Shown here piece after piece: positions 1 to 12,038 of a DNA stretch of 64,000 nucleotides. The stretch covers positions 194,970,037 to 195,034,036 of the forward strand of contig CM077672.1 of the NCBI GenBank assembly GCA_039707655.1, in the 5' to 3' direction. The first letter of the stretch is position 1. The number at the start of each line of letters is the position of its first letter. The notes under the pieces were generated by a model. That model was not told the origin of the DNA, searched no databases, and worked only from the letters and a program-made list of their open reading frames with translations. Position numbers and translations under genes: made by a program. This stretch comes from Elymus sibiricus. Taxonomy: Eukaryota; Streptophyta; Magnoliopsida; Poales; Poaceae.

Positions 1-1004
1 CATTGCCTTATAACAGTAAACATAGAAGCTCACTTAATAACATTGGTATAAACAGGAGCTAGCATAGTACATCAAACCGATGGATAAACTAGTGTGTGAC
101 TACAGGAGCAACTAGAGAGATAACAACAGTTAGAGCAACATCAGAACAGCCTAGATCACAGCCACCAAATCCCCACTAGCAGCAGAGCACCAACACAGCC
201 ACCGCCATGTCCAACACAGCACGGATCAGAGAGGAGGAGGTAGATAGAGCTCACCATAGGAGGGTTGTAGCCGAGGCAGTACTCAGAGGCGCGCCGGGGT
301 TGCGCCTAAACGCCATCCGACTGGCGTGGGACAACCGCCGTACCAAAACCCTAGACAGGGTAGGCCGGCGACGCAGCGGGCGAATCCAAGGCGCGGACGC
401 AAGGAGATGGCGGCGAGGACGTCGGAGAGGAGCACAGGGTAGCGCCGGAGCCGCGCCGACATCCATAGCGACGTCGTGCGTCAGCAACCGCAGCGGCTAG
501 GGTTAGCCACAGCCGCAAGAGGAGGGCACGAGCGACGAATCGAAGCGGGGGAGCAGAAGCAGCGTCGCATGGGGGTTCTAGGGGTATGCTGGGCATCGCC
601 GGAGGCCGCCGGAGCTGGCCAGGACGGCCGGCGGCAGTGGCGGCGATATGGAGGTCGAGAGAGAGAAGGGGATCGGGGCAGAGAGGCTCGAGCGAGCGAG
701 AGTGAGTGCCAGAGGGGCGCCCCCCTGTTTAGGCTACCCCCGCCACATCCTTTGCCGTCTGTGTTTGTTTTGGCAGACGGCAAAGTGAGCTCTTTGCCGT
801 CTGTGTTTGTTTTGGCAGACGGCAAAGAGTTCTTTGCCGTCTGCCAGCAGACGGCAAAGAAGTGGCAGATGGCAAAGACCCTCTTTGCCATCTGCCACTT
901 CTTTGCCGTCTGCTTTGGAAAGACAGACGGCAAACAGACTCTTTGCCATCAGTTGGCAGACGGCAAAGAGCTGGCAGATGGCAAAGTCCCTGATTCCAGT
1001 AGTG
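1..1004. mobile_element. CACTA-type DNA transposon, terminal portion
   Basis: The reverse complement of 985-1004 begins CACTACTGGAATCAGGG, a CACTA terminus, and runs into a dense array of TTTGCCGTCTG-type subterminal repeats. The body lies to the left and runs out of the window, so the other end and the 3-bp TSD (CAT at 1005-1007 would be one copy) cannot be confirmed. The GC-rich stretch at about 200-720 gives several overlapping ORFs on both strands. None resembles a transposase, so no protein is called there. Confidence 0.75.
748..985. repeat. CACTA subterminal repeat array
   Basis: About 13 copies of TTTGCCGTCTG or its reverse complement CAGACGGCAAA, some with CCATC for CCGTC, alternate in orientation. 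Adjacent inverted copies make short hairpins, including two near-identical hairpins in tandem at about 750-783 and 793-826. Arrays of this kind are the transposase-binding region of plant CACTA elements; that role is inferred from family knowledge. Confidence 0.75.
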
Positions 1005-1883
1005 CATGGGTATCAAGACTAGCAAAGCTTAATGGGTATGGAATGGATAAGTGGTGAGGTTGCAGCAAGCACTAAGCATTGTATGGTGGCTAACTTACGA
1101 GTACAAGAATAAGAAGAGTAAACTACGCATAATCGGGCGCAAACTAGTAATGATCAAGAAGTGATCCTGAACACCTACTTACGAGTCAAACATAACCCCA
1201 CCGTGTTCTCTTCCCGAACTCCCTCGAAAAGAGACGATCACGGTTACGCACGCGGTTGGTGTATTTTAATTGAATTTAGTGTCAAGTTCTCTACAACCGG
1301 AGGTTATAAATTTCCAAGTCGCCACATGACCGCGGGCACGGCTCTCCGAAAGATTTAACCATGCAGGGGTGCTCCAAGTAGTCCATTATAAATTACCACA
1401 CGCATCCGATGGAACATCCTCACACCATGATAACACGATGCTCACGATAAGGAATCCCGGTGGACAAGCCACTCGTAAAAGGTAAAACTAAGCCAGCAAG
1501 ACCTCCCGGCGTGTCGACGATCCCGATAGGAGCTGCGTATCTCGTTCTCAGGACACGACCGGATAGGTCAGCCTACGAGTAAAACCATAACCTTGAGTTT
1601 CCTCATGGTGGCCCCACAGTCTGCCCGTTTCGGACCAACACTCATGTGGAGCACTGGCCCGAGGTTGTTGATTAATTATCCTCGGGGGCTAGCAGGTCCC
1701 TATGCAAGTTTTAGTTGTTATTAGGCAAATGGTAAAACCAAAGTTGGGCCTTGCTGGAGAAGTCTTATCCTAAAACGAATGATCAGGGGGGTTCCCATAT
1801 GCCCCGCATGTGTTAGAAGCGCTCATCAAGGAATATAACATCGGTATTACGGAAACTAGGGCGGCATGAGTGGAACAAAACAC
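1005..1883 (-). mobile_element. LTR-X, left fragment (gypsy-like LTR)
   Basis: This noncoding stretch continues directly into 16763 once the LARD is removed: the join reads through the AACAC target site. I read both parts as one long LTR on the minus strand whose start is at 19599. No PBS or opposite LTR end is visible here, so the element extends left past the CACTA insertion. No supportable ORF. Confidence 0.5.
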
Positions 1884-2413
1884 TGTGGCGCCCCGCCTGG
1901 ATACCACTGTAGCCAGACGGTCGCCGCACACACCAGCCCAGGAAATCACTCTGGCGTGCGCGTTTACAACAAGTATCATGAACATAGGCACAACTATAAT
2001 AAGAATATACTAGAGCACTGATGGCGGCAACGCCCGCGCTCATCCATTTTGGCGATAGAATGGTAGTAATTTGCAACGAAGCCTATCATACAGGAGCATG
2101 ATGCATACATGATCAACTATTCAACTTATAACTTCCTGAGAATTTTCTTGTGCTTCTAGTAAGATAGTGTTGCGAGATAACATTTTGTATGTGCATAGAA
2201 CTGCTCACAATAGGCAAAGTATGTGATACGGAAGCATACATGATCAGAGTCAGTGATCTTTCATTCCATAGCTAACACATGGCAGAAAGGAGTGTAGAAT
2301 AAAAAATAAACCAATCAGCAAACCAGCAAATCCAACAAAATATGGCATTTCTAAATTTATCCAAAGAATCTGCAAGGAAGTGAGACCAACATTTAAGTTT
2401 TGATAGTGAACTA

Positions 2414-2515
2414 CTCCCTCCGTCCCAAAATAAGTGACTCAACTTTGTACTAACTTTACAAAGTTAGTACTAAAGTTAGTACAAAGTTGATTCACTTATT
2501 TTGGGACGGAGGGAG
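2414..2515. mobile_element. Stowaway MITE (Tc1/mariner)
   Basis: A 102 bp near-perfect inverted repeat starts CTCCCTCCGTCCCAAAATAA and ends with its complement. It is flanked by TA on both sides (2412-2413 and 2516-2517). The termini are those of Triticeae Stowaway elements (Thalos-like, subfamily uncertain). It has no coding capacity. It lies within the intron-like part of the 2.1 kb insertion. Confidence 0.95.
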
Positions 2516-3362
2516 TATTTTATTTTTGAGGCCTAAAATCATTTTAGAATTCATTCAGTCACTTTCAAGTCTACATGCGAAAATATAAAATGGATTGTAA
2601 GAGCATACAATGGATAAATCGATATAAAGGAAACAGGTCCAGATTCACTATCAATTGATTCACGACTCACGACTGTTACAGTGTTACATAGTAGCAGCTA
2701 CCTACTGGTTGTGCACGCCATCTCCTATAGTTCATGTTGTACCTTGAATTATGCAGATGGTACAAATATTTGAGAAAAATATTTACTTGTCAAACGATGT
2801 TGTTGATCAAAACACTGCACTTATCAAGTTGTATAAGCTTCATAGACAGAGTCAAGTAAAGTACAATATGTAAACTTAAAATAAGATGCAAACAAATACT
2901 TACCATTTCAAGATCAGATTGTTCGAATATCAAGATTTTCTTTTACAAAGGGAAGTAAACTTTTGGAATGTTTGGAAAAACACCAGGTTTCCAAATCCAT
3001 ATGAAGATGTGTGTGCGTTCCGATCGAATAGTCCATAATTCTATGCAGCCAGTAGTACATTCAAAGGATCTTAGTAACCTGGAAAAAAAATCTCAATAAG
3101 AAAACCTGTAAAATGACAAACTTGTATGCACAAGTCAGCATGTAATCAATATCTTGTAAGCTAGCCATTGCAGTGATACACAAGACATAGAAAGCATTTG
3201 GTACATCCAGATTTAAATACCAAAAAATTGAGATAGTCATATCAGTTGGCTTTCTGAATAGTAACTACAATATTACATCTCAAATTTTCAACAGTATGTG
3301 AACTCGCCATCATTGAGTTTAACAGTTCTGATATGGACATCTATGAACCAAGAGCTAGAAAA

Positions 3363-3878
3363 TCAGAATGAATATAGGGGATTACTACTCACATGCACCT
3401 TCTGTACCCAATCTTGGTAGCTGCCGTGGTATAGAGATTTTCTGAACTTCTGTACCCAATCTGGCAGCGAAGAATATGGATTTTTTTTCTTAGCTCTATG
3501 GACCAGCCAGAGTAGGCATAGCCGGGGGCAGGGACCCCTCCCTGCTACACTGTGGGGAAAGGCAGGGAAAGGAGGACTGAGGCGGCGGCTGGGCGATGGA
3601 GGAAGTGTTGGTTCAACTTCAGGGACGGGGCGGGGGGCTGCGAGCCGGAGAACGGCGGCGCGGCTGGGCGAGGGAGGACGCGTTGGTTGACCTTCAGGAA
3701 CGACGCGAGGGCCTGCGACTGCAAGCCGGATGAAATGGCAGTGGTGGCGGCGTGTGTAGGATTCCTCCATTGTCACACGAGCGAGAGGAGAGATCGAGGT
3801 GAATTGAGAGGCTTTCGATTTTGCTTTGGGAGTAGTGGCCTCTCCGCTGAGACGGAAGAGTGTTTTTTTTCCAGTCAT
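3363..3878 (-). pseudogene. Possible captured first exon, unknown protein
   Basis: An open frame of 171 codons on the minus strand, rich in Pro, Ser and Arg, with an internal near-repeat (a VVPEGQPTRPPSPSR unit and a PVPEVEPTLPPSPSR unit). A second direct repeat, around DWVQK, occurs near its end. The proline-rich composition could be coding or merely GC-rich DNA. No domain is recognised. The reading frame runs into the candidate splice donor, so if real it is only a 5' exon. It is interrupted as a gene because the remaining exons are not visible in the insert. Confidence 0.25.
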
Positions 3879-6612
3879 GACACCTTAGCCCATTTGGTCC
3901 AAAGTCACAAGAAACATCCGAAATAGTTCCTGGAGCAGCGGCCCACTACCGTTAAGCGCTCGGTGTCCAGCGTATAGAGCCCACACGAGATCAAAACATC
4001 ATCCAACGGCCAGGAAAGGCTTAAACAACACATCTAACGGTTAATAATGCTAATGGCCTGAGATGGCTTGATTAGTGTTCAGTTATAATGTATCTAAATT
4101 TATTAGCCATTGTGGCCGGAATAAATACATCATGGTTACAAAGATGGGGCAGCGAAAAAACAATAACTAAGGCAGTACGGACTTGGGGAGGCTCCAATCC
4201 ATAGTGATCTGACTGGGTTACTCTTCTAGCTCGCGAACGCTCCTGCTCCTCGACGGATCCTTAGGTGAACCTGGCCACATTGAAGGCCGCTGAGTACTTT
4301 TGAATGTACTCGCAATCAAACCAAATAACATATACACCAAGCAAAGCAATCCATGGCATTCAAGCATGTACTTATTATCTTAACAATGTTAGTTATCAGG
4401 TTATGGGAGCATTATAATTATTAAAATGAAAACAATAAGGTAGAGCATAACAGTAAATGCAATTGATCAAGTTCATTCACATGATCCCTCCGGATCCAAG
4501 TTCTTATGGTCATTCGACCATATCCTTTCTAGCCATCCCATGGCTAACATCTCAACTTCCTGACATCATCCGATGTCCAGGCATCTGTGTTGTGAATCTG
4601 ACAAAGCTTACCTTATCCGGTTTATTTTTAGCAGTCATTCGGTTAACTCCTCCAGACTCGACACAGACCAAATAGTGTGACCTAGTACGAACTGTATCCC
4701 ATGACCGAGGACGCGGCTATTCGAATAGATTTACACTCTGCAGAGGTTGCACACTTTACCCACACCATGGAGCTCCTGGCCCCGTACATCAGTACATGCT
4801 CCCATTCGGGTGGACCGGTGCTGCTCCAACAAAACTTGTCTATTGCCCGGCACTCTTACAGCCCCACCGACAATCATACCCCTTCCGGGTCAAGACCTGG
4901 GTGGCCCCTGTGTCACTCCTGACACCTGCCACCGTCGTGGCCAAACTAAACTGTCCCAAACGGGGATGCCGGCAAATAACTCAACTTGGGCTCACAAGGT
5001 TATCGTCGCCTACCGGGCCAGGGTAGCACGCACGCACAACCTTCCCTCTTTGGTGGTACCGATAAGAGGCAGGACAATAGACCAAGTTAGGGCCTTCCCA
5101 TAAAGGCAAATGTGGTTGCACTGATGAGCTCGGTTCGGTGGCACTATGACTCGATCCAGCCGATGGAGGAGGTTGTCATTATTAAGTCACATTCTTGATC
5201 ATTGCAATAACAGTAACAATGCATGATGTAACAATGTAACAACCTATCTCCATATAATATCACGATGAGTCATTAGTGAAACAATGTTTAAATGACAAGT
5301 TTATCACTTTACAAGTTTTAGTTGTAAGTTACGACCATCTGAACCCTTGCATGAAACCGGCGAATAAACCAGTAGCCACCAGAATGGTCTTTATAACTCA
5401 GATCTGGGACGTTACCGGAATAACTCAATCCCGACTCAAGACGGCTGAACAACAGCTCAGAGCATGAGACGGTGTTGATAAAAAGAAAGTAGCAGTTCCC
5501 AAGACGGCCGGAAAGCAGCTCAGAGCATGGGGTCATTGCTACAAAAAGAAATTCAACAGCTGCCCGAGACGGCCGAAAAGTAGCTCGAAACACGGGGCAT
5601 TTGTTGAAAAGAGAAATACAAAGTCGGCATCCACCCTAGACGGCCGGAAGCAACACAGAACACAGGCGTGGTGCCGTCACCGAAGAAAGGGCAAGCAAGG
5701 GTTCATCAAAATCGCGTAAAGCTTACTACCATGCACATGAGCATAGTAATTTAAACACGCAAGAATAACACAGAGCAATGCTTTAGGGCATATATCAGAT
5801 GGTCGTCTTGCCTGGGGGTCGATGAATTCACCGGAGAGAAGTGCGTTCACCTCGCGGAAGGATTCGTCGGAAAAGATTCCCTCTCAAAGGGCTGATTATA
5901 GGGGAGGGGTAATATGGTCATTTCAGAATGTGTAAACATTGTGAAAGTGACATCATCGGAACGGGCTCAACGAACAGAGAACGTGGGCTTTGGAATCACC
6001 TGAATCGGAGTTACGAGCAAAAAATTGTAGTAGTTTTACTGCCAGGGACTTTTCTGTAATATAAATAATTGCATACGGGTCCTGACAGATTTTTTGCGAG
6101 AAAAAGAGGAGGAGCACTGTGCTCCTTGGGCTGCATAGTGTCGAATCCGGCCCAGGTCTTAGGCCGTGGCCGGGCTATTGCTGTACTGCTGCTCTGGGCC
6201 GAGCCCACCTGCCTTGCCACCACTTAAAAAAAAACAGAGGGAGGGGAGGGTCGCTGATGAGGGGGCCCCGCTGGCAGGGTTGAATGGGGCGTCTTCATCC
6301 TCCCACTCGTGACGGCCGACACGATGCCGACGGGGATTGCCGGCGACACGAGCCGTCCCCGGCGGAGCTCTGCCTACCATCGTGATCAGGGTGATGGGCC
6401 GCATCCACCCATGTGCCTCTCGCCCACTGAGAGGTCTGGAACGAGCGGAGCTTCACCTGGGGAGGGGGCGGCGGCATCGGGCGATGACGGGCCCACGGCT
6501 ATAGGTCACCGGAGGAGAAGAGGAGGTGCGCTGGAGCTTTGCCTGGTCCTGGGGGTTTCTCCGGTGGGTAAAAGGGGGGAAGGGAAAGGCCCGAGCTACT
6601 TGAATTTAAGCC

Positions 6613-7798
6613 AAGGTCGATGGCGGCCATGGCGGCCGTGGAGGCAAACCGAGGCACGGGAGCTCGATTCTTCGAGCTGAGCAAGGGCTAGGGGAGAGAG
6701 GAGGAGGTGTGTGACCTCGAGAGCGCTCGGGCATGGCTATTTATAGACAGGTGAGCTCGTCGGATAAGCTCGGCCGCCGTGGCCTTCTTATCACCGCACA
6801 GGTGCTGCGAGGAGACGTGGCTGGACGATTACGGCATCGAGTGGCCTCACGGGGAGTGGAGAGACCTCGGGAGCGCTCGAGAGAGCTCGGGGAAGAAGGA
6901 GACATAGAGGAAAGCGGCGACGGCGGTCACGGGCGGGACAGTGGCCATGGCGGAGCTCGCCGTGGCGCGAGGAGGCAGAACAAGGAGGGGAAAGGTGCTG
7001 GAGGGGGTGCACGCGGATGCTGCGGAGACGATAGACATGCTCGGACAAGCCACGGCCGGCTGGAGCTAGCTGGCCGAGGTGGACAGTGCGCAGAGCGCCG
7101 TTTTTGGCATGCTCTCTGCATGGTCACCATAGGCACAACATGTCCAGGGCATTAAATGGCCCTGGGACCTTGTCAAACAGATGCACCAGAGGTCAGTGAG
7201 TTGAAGAGGCCGACGGCGGCCATGGCGGCTGTGGAGGCAAACCGAGGCACGGGAGCTCGATTCTTCGAGCTGAGCAAGGGCTAGGGGAGAGAGGAGGAGG
7301 TGTGTGACCTCGAGAGCGCTCGGGCATGGCTATTTATAGCCAGGTGAGCTCATCGGATAAGCTCGGCCGCCGTGGCCTTCTTATCACCCACTGGAGCTGC
7401 GAGAAGACGTGGCTGGATGGTTGCGGCATCGAGTGGCCTCACGGGGAGTGGAGAGACCTCGGGAGCGCTCGAGAGAGCTCGGGGAAGAAGGAGACAGAGA
7501 GGAAAGCGACGACGGCGGTCACGGGCGGGACAGTGGCCATGCCGGAGCTCACCGTGGCGCGAGGAGGGAGAACAAGGAGGGGGAAGGTGCTGGAGGGGGT
7601 GCACGCGGATGCTGTGGAGACGATAGACATGCACGGACAAGCCACGGTCGGCTGGAGCTAGCTGGCCGAGGTGGACAGTGCGCAGAGCGCCGTTTTTTGC
7701 GTGCTCTTTGCCTGGTCACCACAGGCACCGCATGTCCAAGGCATTAAATGGCCCTGGGACCTTGTCAAACAGATGCCCCAGAGGTCAGTGAGTTGACC
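6613..7798. repeat. 593 bp tandem duplication private to left LARD LTR
   Basis: Two adjacent copies (about 6613-7205 and 7206-7798) share the GGCGGCCATGGCGG to GTCAGTGAGTTGA segment. The right LTR has one copy (about 14940-15530). The second copy is closer to the right-LTR version than the first (for example GACATGCACGG rather than GACATGCTCGG). The duplication arose after insertion or in a lineage-specific copy. Confidence 0.8.
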
Positions 7799-9024
7799 TA
7801 TGAGGATTTGGATGGAGATGGGGGCAAGTGTTGACTCATTTGAGCTCACACAGGTTCTGAACAGAAACTAAGATGGATCCTTGTGAAGAAATGGATGGAG
7901 GGTTCGAGCTGGTTCTTTGTCACAATGGAATGTGGTAAAAAGGTGTAGGTGCTGGCAAAATTTGATGCCATTTGGACCAGTTTTGCATGCAGTTCCTTTA
8001 CAATGCAGAATTTGGTCCAGAAACTAGACTTTGAAGTTGTGCTCAAATGGCTGAATGGATTTGGCTGAAAATTGGTGGAGAGGGATGATTTAGGAGCATA
8101 AATGCGCTGGTAAAATTTCATACCATTTGGGTACACCAAAATGGTACTTCCTTCACAGTGCTTGAATTTGGACAGAAACTAGATTGAATTTTTGGGAGAA
8201 AATGGCTAGATAAAATGATATGAATTTTTGCATGCTCACATCATATAGGGAATGTGAGGTCCTGGATTTATTTCAAGAACTATGGAGCAATCTAAAATAT
8301 AGTTGCTTCACAATCTCAAAATGGGTCCAGAAACTAGAATTGGATGATGCTCTCAAACTTTGAATTGTGAAACTTGGGTTCTTGATGGAAATGGAGAAGA
8401 TATGGATAGGAGAAGCTCCACAAATTATTTGGGATTTTTCTTGGCTACCAAAATGGTAGTCCCTTTAGAAAGTGCCCAAATTGCAATATTGACTTTAAAT
8501 AGGAAAATGCAATTTCTCCTATTTAATTATGGACAATATTTTTATGGGAGCTCAATATGATCACAAAGAATATCTCCACAAGTTTTCACGAACTTTGGAG
8601 ATGGATAGATATTTTTCTGGATTTAATTCCTTCTCAGGGCAGAAAAAGGAATTAATTTTAAATGAAAAATATTGCAAATGACTTGGCAATATTTTTGCAT
8701 ATCCAGGGTTTACAGAGGTGGGATGATCACTGGGAAAAGTTTGGGAGGCAACAGATCAAAGAAAAATGGGGTTCCTTTGTAACTGCAAGAATTAGGGTTT
8801 CCCTTCCGGTAACTCGGAAGGTAGGGTTTCGGCAGTAAAACCCTGAGAATATATCTTGGATGGCAAGGTTGGACTGGAGAGAATTTCTAGTTGGATAGGA
8901 AAGGTAAGGCTAAATGACCATCTTCATATACCCAAGAGCGAGAGAAAATCCGATAACATCGAAAAAAAAGACGGGAGTCCAATCCCGCGAAGGAAAAAAA
9001 AGGAACGAAAACCAGGGTGTCACA

Positions 9025-9040
9025 AACCTACCCCCTTAAG
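9025..9040 (-). promoter_or_regulatory. LARD polypurine tract
   Basis: On the minus strand CTTAAGGGGGTAGGTT directly precedes the 3' LTR. This is the expected primer site for plus-strand DNA synthesis and agrees with the orientation given by the PBS. Confidence 0.7.
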
Positions 9041-10234
9041 AAAATCTTGTCCTCGAGATTTTTGGGCTTACCTCCCAGCGAAGGGGAACATACCTGTGTG
9101 CGACTTGGATCCATCAGCTGTCTTGTCTTCGTCGGTTGACTGACCTTTTAACTGCCTCTTCTGACGGCTCAGGTGTTGTTTTTCCGCATAACCATATTGA
9201 ATCCTTCTTTTTCCTGACGGGTGTACCTTTTATCCTGGTAGCGGTGTTGCTGGGTGGGGTAGCGGGTAATACCAACAAATAACTCGGTTTCCGAGGCCTG
9301 CAGCTAGCTGTTCAGGTGTGGCTGCAATACTCCGTACCCTGACTGCCAGGGCGAGACATCCTTTCTGGGTACAGGGCTCACGTGCTCGTATGGCCTCGAG
9401 TGACTAGGGATGGCTTTCTTCTGTCTTATGCATCCTAACTTTGTCCTTAGGTGATCCACAATCCAAGGAACACATGACCAAGCTATTGCTGCTATATCCC
9501 TAACTGAAATGTCAGGCACGATCACAATGTAATCATAGACAGTAATCTCTTATTCCACTGACATCATGGCGTCTACGAACCGTCGATGCCGACGTGTACG
9601 TGCTTTTGGCTATTTTATCTGAATGTCTTGTTTCCATGTGAATTCAAATAGTCACACTCTGTCGCCTGTTGAGGTGGCTCTGCCTCATATATCCTCTGTA
9701 GTCCTTGCTGTGACCACTGAGCTGAACATAGTATGGCTAGCATCCGGTGTATCTTTTGGAGCATAGCCTCTTATCTTAGTTGATGGCCCATATTCATGAT
9801 GATTATGACATGCTGGCTGCATTGTTGTGGCCATATATGCAAGAGCCTGACAAGGATTGGCAATATCACCTTGTCTGTGAAGCTTTACTTTATTAACCGT
9901 CGCGGATGTGGTTTATCAAAAGCTTCTTTGTTCTTGAGAGTTCCTCTTTATGGACCCGTCATAACCGGCCAACACGGCTCCTTGACCGTATCATAACTTA
10001 TTCTTGCATATCTCGTAGGGATTGCTGCGTTCATATCCTTCTTTGCAGTATGGGGTCAATGTTTCTCTAAACATAGTCATTCCCATGTACGAGTGACTCG
10101 CATGAACTGGTCCACTAGACTGCATGCTCACAACATATGCAGGGGTAGGATAAATCCTTTCATAACCACTGAGTTCTGAGGCGGACGTGTGTCTGAACTA
10201 GTTCGTGCTTCTGACAAGATTGTTGTGGGTATGA

Positions 10235-10530
10235 TGGCATGTTGAAGAAGGCTGAATTCTTTACGCTCGAAGCTTCTGCCAAGGTAATGTGCCGAAGAAG
10301 GCTGGGTATCATACCCCAGAAGTTTCCCTTCAGGTTGCTTACTGGGGATGGTCGGTTACCTTATGTTGGAAGCTTTCCGCGGTAGCGGGCGGAGGGAGAT
10401 TGGAGCGCCGTACCCCAGAAGATTTTCCCTTAGTGGCGTAGCGAGGAAGATTGAGAGTCTTGCGCCATAAGCTCTTCCCTATACTTGCGGAGAAAGACTG
10501 GGTCTCTTATCCCAGAAGCCTCTCACTGTG
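10235..10530 (-). repeat. Degenerate ~60-70 bp repeats with hairpins
   Basis: Four to five imperfect units recur, each with a GAAG(A/G) lead-in and a CCCAGAAG...TTCCC-like core. Two units contain short perfect-stem hairpins, CTGGGTAT/ATACCCCAG (10302-10319) and CTGGG/CCCAG (about 10498-10514). They lie in the noncoding LARD interior. Confidence 0.5.
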
Positions 10531-12020
10531 GTATGCGGTCTGAAGGTCATGCGTACCTTTAAGACTTATGTTGCTGGTCACTTGTTGGAGAAGAGTAGTC
10601 CGTTTATCCGTCCTGCTGATTACTGGATCTATAGCTGATTCTGGCTTCCTACCGGAGTATCCAAAATTTACCCATGGGGGAGCCAAAGCTTGGTACATGT
10701 CATACCTTGACTGAAGATATTCCGTTAGTCATGCGCACCGCTTGTCCTTCTGCTGGTCTGCTCATTGTTGCTGTAAAGGTTGCACAACTGATGCCGACTT
10801 CATGTTGATAATTTATCCGGGATACTAGATGTTGCCGGTAGTGAGCAGTTGGCGGGTATTTCCATTCGGTTTAGTTGTACTTCCTGGTATTCAAAATTCT
10901 CACTGATTCCTGATAGCCGTGGACTTATCCATATGTCTCGCGGACCTTGTTCATCATGCCCAGAAAACTTTGGATTTGCACCGGGGAATTCCAAAATATG
11001 ATTTGAAATTTGTATCAACATACCAGAGTTCTGTGGTTGCTTTCAGCATCTTCACCTTCTTGAAATATGTCTTCTGTGGGCGATAAATGATTCTTGAGTC
11101 CATTGAGAAAGACTCAAGGTTCACCCCATTGACTGAATAGTCTTTGTATCGGGGGCGGAATCATTTGCCCCTTCTGGTGTCCATTGCTGACAACTCATCT
11201 GACTGCTTCTTAAATGTGATCTGTTCTGAGGCAAACTCCCTCGGGTATATTTTGGCCTTGTCAGTTGCACGCAAATTTTGCCTCTGACCCATTCTTCACT
11301 TGGTAGCTCTGGGGTTGCTGCTCTGAATATCAGGCAGTTGGCTTGGCTTGACTCTTACTGAATTTGGATTATTGGGTATTATCCAAGTTGTGTGTTGGTC
11401 TTGTTTGCTGCTCTTGCGGATGGATCCAGTCGAAGTAAAGGAACGGAATCCAGAAAAGAAGCAAGAACCGCGAAAAACCAAAGGCAAATAAAGCTCAAAT
11501 TTTGCGGACTTTACACACGTGGCCAAAGATTCACTGGTATAACTAGCCTAGCGCACTCGATGCACCTCTAAGGACTTAGAAGCAAAACCACACAATGCTC
11601 CTGGTAGCAATTGGGGTCAAGCTCCTACTACTTCCTTAGGGAACATAAAACTCGACGCACGACCATAGCCAAAGTGGCTTAGTCAACGATCCTAGGGTTG
11701 TCGGGGAAAGATGGAATTTATAGGCGTTTCCCAAAGGAAACTGGATTTGAGAAGAGAAATGCCATGGTTAGCAAGCAGGGTAAGGATATCCGGTTTACCT
11801 AGGGGTTCAGGGCTCACGTGTCGTTACCTGGTGCGGACATCTCCCACCGGAGGCAAAGGCCACGAGAGTTGGGGGTCTAATGGAGCCAAAAACCTATGGG
11901 ATTGTCTTATGATCAATAGTAGCCGTGCCGGTTTGGGCAAAGATGGCTGAAATCCATCTGGGCTTTCTACTGAGCACAAGACAATGAAGTCCAGCTAGGG
12001 TAACCTACAGTCAGCCTGGC

Positions 12021-12033
12021 AGCTCTGATACCA
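12021..12033 (-). promoter_or_regulatory. LARD primer-binding site (tRNA-iMet type)
   Basis: The minus strand reads TGGTATCAGAGCT, complementary to the initiator tRNA-Met 3' end. It lies 5 bases after the 5' LTR end at 12039. This is the site where reverse transcription would start. Confidence 0.9.
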
Positions 12034-12038
12034 TCCGT

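Larger units (their letters stand above)
2010..4097 (-). other. Gene-like 2.1 kb insertion in LARD LTR
   Basis: This segment is absent from the right LTR, which is continuous at 12164. Its right part is GC-rich with a coding look on the minus strand (3363-3878). It is followed downstream on that strand by AT-rich DNA starting at a possible splice donor (GGTGCATGTGAGTAG, reverse complement at about 3388-3402). That suggests promoter, first exon and intron of a captured or retained gene fragment. Terminal inverted repeats and a clean TSD were sought and not found, so the mechanism (Pack-type transposon, filler DNA, other) is open. Confidence 0.5.
1884..9024 (-). repeat. LARD 3' LTR (left copy), enlarged
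   Basis: This copy is 7141 bp, against 4724 bp for its partner. It differs by a ~2.1 kb insertion (2010-4097) and a ~593 bp tandem duplication (6613-7798). Positions 1884-2009 match 12039-12164, and matching resumes at 4098. The GC-rich ORFs between 6300 and 7750 are shadows of LTR sequence and are repeated in the other LTR. A TATA-like CTATTTATAG occurs in the GC-rich zone on the plus strand (6738, 7329), but its role is unknown. Confidence 0.85.
9025..12038 (-). other. LARD interior, noncoding
   Basis: About 3.0 kb between the LTRs. The longest open frames are below 80 codons and none resembles gag, protease, RT, RNase H or integrase. It holds a degenerate hairpin-rich repeat array (10235-10530), the PBS at its right end and the purine tract at its left end. 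By analogy with LARDs it would work as a packaged noncoding RNA; that is inference. Confidence 0.8.

Noticed and set aside
207..1057. Overlapping ORFs on both strands in the CACTA end region
   Set aside because: GC-rich and repeat-derived; they translate the TTTGCCGTC repeats and show no transposase motif.
2010..4097. Alternative: deletion from the right LTR rather than insertion in the left
   Set aside because: After removing this segment and the private duplications both LTRs come to about 4.46 kb, and the right LTR is continuous.
4457..5103. Small repeated ORFs in the LARD LTR (4457-5103 and 12523-13360)
   Set aside because: Present in both LTRs and duplicated within one; no coding signal beyond openness.
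6309..7747. Arg/Gly-rich ORFs in the LARD left LTR (and 14638-15482 in the right)
   Set aside because: Open in several frames at once and repeated in both LTRs and in the tandem duplication; composition explains them.
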